Positions 1-5,755 of a DNA stretch of 12,328 nucleotides are shown here, one piece after another. The position numbers were made by a program, and so were the translations under genes. Below the pieces are notes generated by a model that saw only the letters and a list, made by a program, of their open reading frames with translations, was not told the DNA's origin and did not search any database. Position 1 is the first letter of the stretch, and every line of letters starts with the position of its first letter. Source of the stretch: an uncultured Myxococcales bacterium (GTDB lineage: Bacteria > Myxococcota_A > UBA9042); contig CALGHC010000574.1 in NCBI GenBank assembly GCA_937915965.1, positions 1 through 12,328 of the forward strand, written 5' to 3'.

Positions 1-2
1 AT

Positions 3-1115
3 CAATCGATGAAGATGCTCCGCCGCTGGCTCACCGAGATTCAGCGCCTCGAGTTGCTGCTCGACGGCGACGGCGAGGCGGTGCATCTGGGCTTCCGTAT
101 GTTGGCCACCGCTGGTTCGAATCTGCGCAAGCAGCTCGACGGCGCACGGGGCCGCGAGCCGTCGGCGATCGCCGGCCTGCTTCCCGCGAACTCCTACTTC
201 ACCCTGGCGAGCAACGTCGACCCGCTCTCCTCGTTGGCCGGCATCGACGACTCGCTCAAGGTCTTCGAGACCACCTTCAAGATGGACGCAGCGGCGGTCA
301 AGGCCGTCGAGACGGAGATGCGCGCCGCAGCGAAGCTCCAGGACGGCCAGAGCGCGTTTGCCGCATACGCCGACGGATCGGCCGCGCTCGGCCTGGCTGG
401 CGCCATCGGGAGCTCGGACCCCACGGGCCTGCTCGCCGTCATGAAGCGCTTGCTCAGCATCGTCGGCGTTCGCTTGATCGCGATCGCCCGCGCAGAGGCT
501 GCCAAGGATGGCGACAAGTCGCCTGAGAGCGACAAGGCGTTCGAGGTCGTCTCGAAGGCGGTCGGCGCAGGCACCCTTGAGCCGATCATCACCGAGTTTG
601 GTCCGCTCGCAGAGAAGATGGGCGTCAAGCTGGCGACAAACTCGACCAAGGAAGGCGGCGTCTCCTGTGATGTGCTGGATATCACAATCGATTGGGCCAA
701 AGTCGCCGCGGCGGCAGGTGGCTCGACCGAAGCCGAACAGGGCAAGGCCGTCATCGGCGACCGCACCGCGCTGACACTCTGCGCGGGCAAGACGATGCTC
801 TCCTTCGCCGTGGGACCCAGCGCGTTGGAGCAGGGGCGCCGACTCGCTGCCGCCAAGGTCGGCGGACTCAACGAACAGCCGGTCTACAAGGGCGCCGTCG
901 CCAAGTCCGTCGACCAGGCCGCGATGTTGATGTACGCCAACCTCGGTGTCGCCATGAAGGCGTTCGAGAAGGTCGCACCGCAGATGGCCGGCGTCTTCCC
1001 GTCCGATCGGCCGATCGTGATCGGCTGTGGTAGCCGCACCGAGTCGTTTGGCTGCCGCTTTGACGTGCCGATCAAGCTGATCAACGCGTTCAAGCAGCTC
1101 GGCGGCGGACGCTGA
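3..1115 (+). CDS. Envelope-type hypothetical protein, 5' end missing (DUF3352-like pattern)
   Basis: This reading frame is open from the window edge to a TGA at 1113-1115, giving about 370 visible residues. The first ATG is at 9, but no signal peptide or ribosome site precedes it and the sequence begins in the middle of a domain, so the true start is probably upstream. A stretch reading LLPANSYFTLASNVDP (residues 57-72 counted from the ATG at 9) resembles the 'Pads..la..vd' segments of DUF3352-like periplasmic or lipoprotein families. The rest is Ala/Lys/Gly-rich with scattered hydrophobic strands and a C-terminal pair of cysteines. Only 15 nt separate it from the next gene, so the two are probably co-transcribed. 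The family assignment is a resemblance by eye; function is unknown. That the gene is real and runs off the edge is well supported by its length, codon pattern and close spacing to the next gene. Confidence 0.75.
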   Translation, partial: QSMKMLRRWLTEIQRLELLLDGDGEAVHLGFRMLATAGSNLRKQLDGARGREPSAIAGLLPANSYFTLASNVDPLSSLAGIDDSLKVFETTFKMDAAAVKAVETEMRAAAKLQDGQSAFAAYADGSAALGLAGAIGSSDPTGLLAVMKRLLSIVGVRLIAIARAEAAKDGDKSPESDKAFEVVSKAVGAGTLEPIITEFGPLAEKMGVKLATNSTKEGGVSCDVLDITIDWAKVAAAAGGSTEAEQGKAVIGDRTALTLCAGKTMLSFAVGPSALEQGRRLAAAKVGGLNEQPVYKGAVAKSVDQAAMLMYANLGVAMKAFEKVAPQMAGVFPSDRPIVIGCGSRTESFGCRFDVPIKLINAFKQLGGGR

Positions 1116-1130
1116 GCCCTGCGCTCCTTC

Positions 1131-2669
1131 ATGACCCGGGGTCTTTGCCGGCTTGTCGCCGTCGTCCTCGTCGCGCCGTTCGCGGCTTGCGCGCCCGACG
1201 GCGCTGAGACTGACGTGGGCTTCGCGCTGCCGGGGTCCTTCGACTCCCTCGACTCCCTCGACGCTGTCGCGACCGACAGCGACGGCGCCCCCTCCGATAT
1301 TGACGCCGCAGCCCAGGCCGACGCCTCTGATGACGTGCCCGCAGGCGACGGCAGCCCGGCCACGGACGGGGGAGGCATCGCCGATCCGCCGAAGTGCGCC
1401 GTCGGCGCGAGTCACTGCGAGGGGCTGATGCTCGCGACCTGTTCGCCCGCCCGAGACGGCTACACCGTGACGCCTTGCTTCCCCGGCCACGCTTGCCTCG
1501 ACGGCGACTGTCGAGCCTTGGCCGCCAACGTCATCTTCATCTTCGACACCTCGGGCTCGATGAACACCAAGGTCTCAGGTACTTCGTGTCCGCCCTTCTC
1601 GTGGCCCGACAAATGCGAGCAGTCCGAGGCGCCGTGTACCCGCATGGGCGTCTCCAAGCAGATCGTCGCCAAAGCCCTCGCAGCGATCGATCCGCAGCGC
1701 ACCCGTTTGGCGATGTTTCGTTTTCCGCAGGTCGTCAAGGCGTCGGCCATCTCGTGCACGAGCGGCTATTACGAGGGGCAAGAGACCCTCTCGGGAGATG
1801 ACGACAGCCACGCCGTCACCGAAGAGACCCCCTGGTACTGGAAGGGCCTGCACGAGATCCTCTGCGCGGCGTTTCCGACCAAACCCAGCGACACCGCGCA
1901 GGCGACGATGGCGGAGTGGATGGATGGCATCGAGGTGCCAGGCACCAACCCCGAGCTGCGCCAGACTGGCGGAACCCCGATCGGCAAGACCCTCTTCTAT
2001 GTCGGCGAGTACCTGCGTCATCGGGTCGTGGTCGATGGCCGCGCCTGCATCGTAGACGGCGACTGCGGCCAGCTCGACTACCGCTGCCAGCAAGGTTGGT
2101 GTGTCGACCCCGCCCGGGACTGCCGCGAGACCTGGGTGGTGCTCTTCACCGACGGTGGCGAGTCGAATGACCCGACCGATTTCTTTGGGCCCCTGGTGCA
2201 GGCTCGCAGACTCGCCTTTGGTCTGGCGTGCCAGACGAGCGCCGACTGTGTGGGCGGGGCGTCGTGTACGGCCAAGGGCTGCATGCCGCCCGGCGGGACC
2301 GGCTACCGGTGCATGACGACCGGGGCGCCCTGCAAGCCCGGCGACGTCGATCCAGCTAGCCCGACTGGCTGCCCCCACGTGCCTGGCCAGGACGTCCAAT
2401 GCCTGCCCGACCCGATCCCCCTGCAGACGGCGGTCGCCGACGACGCGGCCGCGAACGTTCTGCGCGCCCCCAATGGCAAGCCCTTTGGCGTGCGCCTGCA
2501 CGTGGTCGACATCAGCGGGCAGAAGAAGCTCGACAAGTCGTTCCTGCTCAGCGCTGCGGGCGCCGGCCGCCTCTTCGGCGTCGACGCCGCCGACTCGAGC
2601 GCCTTCCTCGCCGCGTTGGTGGCTGTGCTCGATGTCAAGAGCGAGGCCGTTTGCGGCCTCGCTGACTAG
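1131..2669 (+). CDS. Secreted VWA-domain lipoprotein with Cys-rich insertions (paralog 1)
   Basis: The protein has 512 residues. A short signal peptide ends in a lipobox (FAAC, lipidated Cys20), so it should be membrane-anchored. Residues 23-85 form an Asp/Ala/Gly-rich linker. A six-cysteine module follows (C89, 96, 104, 116, 122, 127). The VWA domain begins near residue 133 with the MIDAS motif DTSGSM (D139). The MIDAS threonine lies in RQTGGTPIG (T279 or T282) and the distal aspartate in FTDGGES (D341). Two Cys-rich loops interrupt the fold: C306-C331 between the MIDAS Thr and Asp, and C367-C424 (eight Cys) before the last strand (LHVVDISG, 457-464). VWA domains typically bind protein ligands through a bound divalent metal; the ligand here is unknown. 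The ATG at 1131 is chosen because it gives a complete signal peptide, but no strong Shine-Dalgarno is visible. It follows the upstream gene by 15 nt and is paralogous to the next gene. Confidence 0.93.
   Translation: MTRGLCRLVAVVLVAPFAACAPDGAETDVGFALPGSFDSLDSLDAVATDSDGAPSDIDAAAQADASDDVPAGDGSPATDGGGIADPPKCAVGASHCEGLMLATCSPARDGYTVTPCFPGHACLDGDCRALAANVIFIFDTSGSMNTKVSGTSCPPFSWPDKCEQSEAPCTRMGVSKQIVAKALAAIDPQRTRLAMFRFPQVVKASAISCTSGYYEGQETLSGDDDSHAVTEETPWYWKGLHEILCAAFPTKPSDTAQATMAEWMDGIEVPGTNPELRQTGGTPIGKTLFYVGEYLRHRVVVDGRACIVDGDCGQLDYRCQQGWCVDPARDCRETWVVLFTDGGESNDPTDFFGPLVQARRLAFGLACQTSADCVGGASCTAKGCMPPGGTGYRCMTTGAPCKPGDVDPASPTGCPHVPGQDVQCLPDPIPLQTAVADDAAANVLRAPNGKPFGVRLHVVDISGQKKLDKSFLLSAAGAGRLFGVDAADSSAFLAALVAVLDVKSEAVCGLAD
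1197..1385 (+). other. Asp/Ala/Gly-rich linker in VWA lipoprotein 1
   Basis: This codes for residues 23-85, a low-complexity acidic stretch between the lipidated Cys and the first Cys module. It includes a short 9-bp tandem repeat at 1242-1259 encoding DSL-DSL. By composition it should be unfolded and act as a tether holding the folded modules away from the membrane. That role is inferred. Confidence 0.6.
2640..2663 (+). terminator. Strong hairpin overlapping the 3' end of the first VWA gene
   Basis: A perfect 9-bp inverted repeat (AGCGAGGCC / GGCCTCGCT) with a 6-nt loop sits in the last codons of the first VWA gene; the stop codon TAG follows at 2667-2669. No T-run follows, so it is not a canonical intrinsic terminator. 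It may slow polymerase or protect an mRNA 3' end. Confidence 0.4.
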
Positions 2670-2695
2670 TCCGCCTCGTCCTTGACGATCTCTAA

Positions 2696-2732
2696 CCCGC
2701 TGAGGCGGGCATCTTGGCGCCGAAGGCGCTAG
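2696..2732 (+). other. Two adjacent hairpins in the leader between the VWA genes
   Basis: The 113-nt gap between the two VWA genes holds two small inverted repeats. The first is CCCGC-tgag-GCGGG at 2696-2709. The second, at 2714-2732, has a 5-bp GC core (GCGCC/GGCGC) around a GAA loop and can extend to eight pairs with two G-U wobbles. A TTGACG resembling a -35 box lies at 2682-2687, but I see no matching -10 at a suitable distance. Terminator, processing site and leader structure are all possible. Confidence 0.35.
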
Positions 2733-2772
2733 ACTCGCAGAGCCCCGCGGTGACTGCCGCCGTTTCGACGAT

Positions 2773-2776
2773 GGAG
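2773..2776 (+). promoter_or_regulatory. Shine-Dalgarno GGAG deciding the start of VWA lipoprotein 2
   Basis: GGAG lies 6 nt before the ATG at 2783. This supports that start over the in-frame ATG at 2771 and the TTG at 2714, both of which would put a non-signal-like extension before the hydrophobic leader. Confidence 0.7.
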
Positions 2777-2782
2777 CGAGCC

Positions 2783-4726
2783 ATGATGCGAACCAAGCGA
2801 ACCATGCTGGCTCATCTGGTGGCACCGCTGATGTGCGTCGCCCTGATGTCCTTGGGCGCGTGCAGCGACGAATCGCCCGGCGACACAGACGGCGCGACGA
2901 CCGGCCCCACCGGTGATACGGACGACGGCGCCGGCTCGGACGACGGCGTCGGTCCGGACGATGGTGGCGCGTCTGACGACAGCGTGGACGGCGACTTCCT
3001 TGACATCGGCGATGACGCGAGCGACGCCGGGGCGACGGGCGGCGACGCGGGTGTCGACGGCGCCGACGCCGAGACTGCCGCGGACATCGCCGCCGAGGAC
3101 GTACCACTCGTCTGCGCAAAGGGCGCGACGTCCTGCGAGGGCGCACGGCTGGCCACATGCGGTCCCATGCGCGATGGCTGGATCGTCAGCAGCTGTTTTC
3201 CCGGTCAGACCTGCAAGGACGGCGCCTGTGTGCCCGTGAGCAACAACCTGGTCATCGTCTTCGACACGTCTGGCTCGATGGGTTCTTCGGTCAGCGGCTG
3301 CTCGAAGCCCAAGGCGCCCTGGCCGGCGTGCACGCCCACCGAGAGCTGCACCAAGATGGACGTCTCGAAGGTCGTCTTCAGCCAGGCGCTCGAGAAGATC
3401 GACAGCGGCCTCACGCGCATGTCGCTCTTCCGCTTCCCACAACCCGACGTCTACAAGACGTCCACGCCCAGCTGCGCCTCGGGATACTACTCGGGCAAGT
3501 CCAAGCTCACCGGCGACACCAATGATCAACAGGCTGTAGGCGCCGATGGATCGCCAGCGACCTGGTTCTCGGCTGGACTCAACGAGACTCTGTGCGTGCC
3601 TTTCCCCGTCGACGAATCCTTCGACACCAAGAAGGCGATGAAGCAGTGGATGGACGGCACCGAGTCGATGTCCAAGGCGAGTGGCGGATGCAGCTACGCC
3701 GGCACCTCCTGCAAGACGGTCGCGGGCTGTAAGGGCTGCTGCAAGTCCGGCGAGTGCTGGGTCCACGATGACCCCGAGCTGCGCCAGACGGGCGGCACCC
3801 CGATCGGCCGCACGCTCTACTACGTCGGCGAGTACCTGCGCGCCCACGTTGTCATCGATGGCCGCGTCTGCGACAAGAACCCCGACTGCGGCAACGTCAA
3901 CTATGAATGCGACCTCGAAACACTCGACGCGCAGGGACACGGCCGCTGCGTCGATCCCGCTCGGTCGTGTCGCGACAACGTGGTGGTGGTCTTCACCGAC
4001 GGTGGCGAGACCAACAAGCCGGCAGATTTCTTCGGCCCCCTCGTACAGGCAAAGCGTCTCGCATTTGGTCTGGCCTGTCAGAGCGACGCTGATTGCGTCG
4101 GGGGCGCGGCTTGCACCTGCCCATCGAGCGAGCCCGGCTGCACCACCAAGATGTGCCTCCCGCCGGTCCAGGCGCCCAACGCCACGTGCATGCACGACAT
4201 GCGCACCTGCCTGCCACCGATCCAGTGTCCGACCCAGTCCGAGTGCCAGGCTGGCGAGCAGTGCATGTGCCCTGGTGGCGCCAACTGCACCGCAAATCCG
4301 GCGCTGCAGGTCTGCGTGCCGAGCGCGACCCAGCTGTGCACGACCGACGCGGACTGCGGATCGGGCGGAAAGTGCGGTTGTATCGCGGGCGCCGCCTGCG
4401 TGCCGAAGCTCTGCCTGCCGCTGACCTGGTGCGACGTGGACCCGCTCGCCTGCGTTGCCATCCCCCTCGAACAGCAGATCGCCGCCGCCAAGGTCAATGA
4501 CGCCAACGTCCTGCGCTCTCCCGATGGCAAGCCGTTCGGCGTGCGCGTTCATGTTGTCGACATCAGTGGCGGTGTGCCCAAGGCGCTCGGCAAGTCGATG
4601 AACCTCGCCCTGGCGGGCAACGGCAAGCTGCTCGGCGCCGACGCAAGCGACCCCGACGCGTTCCTCGCGACGCTGAACTCCGTATTCGATCTGAAGAACA
4701 AGAACGTCTGCGGCGACACGCCCTGA
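2783..4726 (+). CDS. Secreted VWA-domain lipoprotein with expanded Cys-rich insertions (paralog 2)
   Basis: The protein has 647 residues from the chosen ATG. The signal peptide ends in lipobox LGAC (lipidated Cys27). Residues 29-108 form an Asp/Gly-rich linker. The six-Cys module (C111, 118, 126, 138, 144, 149) has the same spacing as in paralog 1. The VWA domain starts with DTSGSM (MIDAS D161), has its MIDAS Thr in RQTGGTPIG (T337 or T340) and the distal Asp in FTDGGET (D406). Three loops carry cysteines: 303-325 (six Cys, absent from paralog 1), 363-396, and 432-557 (22 Cys). The last contains three copies of C-x5-C-x5-C-x-C. The domain closes with VHVVDISG (589-596). Many blocks, including ELRQTGGTPIG and DFFGPLVQA, are identical to paralog 1, so the pair arose by tandem duplication. 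It is likely an exported, disulfide-stabilised metal-dependent binding protein; ligand unknown. It converges with the ROK gene downstream. Confidence 0.94.
   Translation: MMRTKRTMLAHLVAPLMCVALMSLGACSDESPGDTDGATTGPTGDTDDGAGSDDGVGPDDGGASDDSVDGDFLDIGDDASDAGATGGDAGVDGADAETAADIAAEDVPLVCAKGATSCEGARLATCGPMRDGWIVSSCFPGQTCKDGACVPVSNNLVIVFDTSGSMGSSVSGCSKPKAPWPACTPTESCTKMDVSKVVFSQALEKIDSGLTRMSLFRFPQPDVYKTSTPSCASGYYSGKSKLTGDTNDQQAVGADGSPATWFSAGLNETLCVPFPVDESFDTKKAMKQWMDGTESMSKASGGCSYAGTSCKTVAGCKGCCKSGECWVHDDPELRQTGGTPIGRTLYYVGEYLRAHVVIDGRVCDKNPDCGNVNYECDLETLDAQGHGRCVDPARSCRDNVVVVFTDGGETNKPADFFGPLVQAKRLAFGLACQSDADCVGGAACTCPSSEPGCTTKMCLPPVQAPNATCMHDMRTCLPPIQCPTQSECQAGEQCMCPGGANCTANPALQVCVPSATQLCTTDADCGSGGKCGCIAGAACVPKLCLPLTWCDVDPLACVAIPLEQQIAAAKVNDANVLRSPDGKPFGVRVHVVDISGGVPKALGKSMNLALAGNGKLLGADASDPDAFLATLNSVFDLKNKNVCGDTP
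4076..4453 (+). repeat. Cys-rich module repeats inside VWA lipoprotein 2
   Basis: This codes for residues 432-557, with 22 cysteines. Three copies of C-x5-C-x5-C-x-C followed by a fifth and sixth Cys start at C432, C482 and C519. Paralog 1 has a single simpler copy (C367-x5-C373-x5-C379-x4-C384) at the matching place. The copies differ in sequence, so they are old or diverging repeats. Small disulfide-knotted modules are the likely structure, by inference. Confidence 0.75.
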
Positions 4727-4727
4727 T

Positions 4728-4764
4728 CAGCGAGCGGGACCGCCGTTGAACAGCAAGCGGGACC
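4728..4764. repeat. 14-bp direct repeat, period 23, in a convergent gap
   Basis: CAGCGAGCGGGACC at 4728-4741 recurs as CAGCAAGCGGGACC at 4751-4764 with one mismatch. It lies in the 57-nt gap between the second VWA gene and the ROK gene. No function is evident; it may be the remnant of a small duplication. Confidence 0.45.
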
Positions 4765-4765
4765 C

Positions 4766-4783
4766 CCCCGCGTGGGAGCGGGG
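4766..4783. terminator. Possible bidirectional terminator hairpin
   Basis: CCCCGC and GCGGGG flank a 6-nt loop exactly between two convergent genes, next to the ROK stop codon (4784-4786). The position fits a shared terminator. The stem is only 6 bp and no T-run follows on either strand, so the call is weak. Confidence 0.35.
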
Positions 4784-5755
4784 CTAGCGCGCAATGGCCG
4801 GGTCGTCGAAGAGGAGCGCCGCGCCAATGACGCCGGCGTCGGTGCCTAGCGTGCCCACGCGGATCGGCGGTGGCGGCTGCTGGGTGTCGGCGAGGTGACG
4901 TGCGAGCGCGGGCTCGAGGGCTCCCGACAGCGCTTCGAGGCGGGTGGCGATGCCGCCGGCGATGATCACCATCTGCGGGCCAAGGACGGCCGCGAGGCTG
5001 GCGATCGCTACGCCGAGCGCCTTGCCCGCGGCGTCGACGACGCTGACAGCCAACGGATGACCGGCTTCGGCAGCGTCAAAGAGCGCGACGATCGGGTCCG
5101 TGCCGGCCACCGCCGCTGGACCGACCAGAGCCGCCGGACCGTCCAGCAGGCCGCAAGCGCGCATCGCCCGCAGCAGCCCGGTCTGTGAGGCGTATTGCTC
5201 CAGGCAGCCGCGGCCGCCGCAACCGCAAGGCGGGCCGTGGGGGTCGACACACAGGTGGCCGATCTCGGCACCGCGACCACGAGCGCCACGCAAGAGTGCG
5301 CCATCGCTGACGATACCGCCGCCGACGCCTGTGCCCAGCGCGAAACCCAGGAGGAACGGCGCCGGCACGCCGTCGACGCGACCTGCACCCGCGCGGGTCT
5401 CGCCCCAGATGACGCAGTTGGCGTCGTTGTCGATACGCACCGCCATGCCTGTGCGGGTCGCCAGCGCCGGACCCAGGCCGAATCCGTCAATCCACGGCAA
5501 GTTGGGACTCTGCACCACTCGCTGGCCACCCGCGTCGAGCACGCCCGGCACGCCGACCCCGACGCCGTCTGCGCCGGCTGCTCCGTCCAGGGCCTCGATC
5601 GCGTCACCGATCAGCCCGACCAGCGCGTCCGGTCCGCACCTCGCGTCGGCGGTCTCGACCAGGGCGCGCGCGAGGATGGTCCCTGCGGAGTCGACCAGGC
5701 CCACCTTGACGCGTGTGCCACCGATATCGACGCCGACGTGCCTGGTCAGGCTCAT
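4784..5755 (-). CDS. ROK-family sugar kinase (glucokinase-like)
   Basis: The protein has 323 residues, the usual length for single-domain ROK kinases. It transfers phosphate from ATP to a hexose or amino sugar. The N-terminal ATP-binding motif is DIGGT (10-14), the catalytic Asp is D111 in RIDNDAN, and the glycine-rich GTGVGGG spans 141-147. The ROK signature is complete: EIGH (E164, H167) followed by zinc ligands C177, C179 and C184 in CGCGGRGC, then LEQYAS. No helix-turn-helix precedes it, so it is a kinase rather than a ROK repressor. The ATG at 5755 overlaps the amidotransferase stop (ATGA) and has a strong GGGGAGG site, which rules out longer forms of the same frame. Glucose is the default substrate, but N-acetylglucosamine, N-acetylmannosamine or another sugar cannot be excluded. 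As the last gene of a glycan-type operon it may supply a sugar phosphate. Confidence 0.95.
   Translation of the reverse strand: MSLTRHVGVDIGGTRVKVGLVDSAGTILARALVETADARCGPDALVGLIGDAIEALDGAAGADGVGVGVPGVLDAGGQRVVQSPNLPWIDGFGLGPALATRTGMAVRIDNDANCVIWGETRAGAGRVDGVPAPFLLGFALGTGVGGGIVSDGALLRGARGRGAEIGHLCVDPHGPPCGCGGRGCLEQYASQTGLLRAMRACGLLDGPAALVGPAAVAGTDPIVALFDAAEAGHPLAVSVVDAAGKALGVAIASLAAVLGPQMVIIAGGIATRLEALSGALEPALARHLADTQQPPPPIRVGTLGTDAGVIGAALLFDDPAIAR

Noticed and set aside
1575..4552. Long minus-strand open frames opposite the two VWA genes (for example 1575-3158 and 2729-4552)
   Set aside because: They lie antisense to genes with clear signal peptides and MIDAS motifs. Their products are Arg/Ala/His-rich with no recognisable domain, as expected from GC-rich shadow frames.
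4728..4764. Direct repeats in the convergent gap as a CRISPR or integration site
   Set aside because: There are only two short copies with a 9-nt spacer, and no cas or integrase gene nearby.
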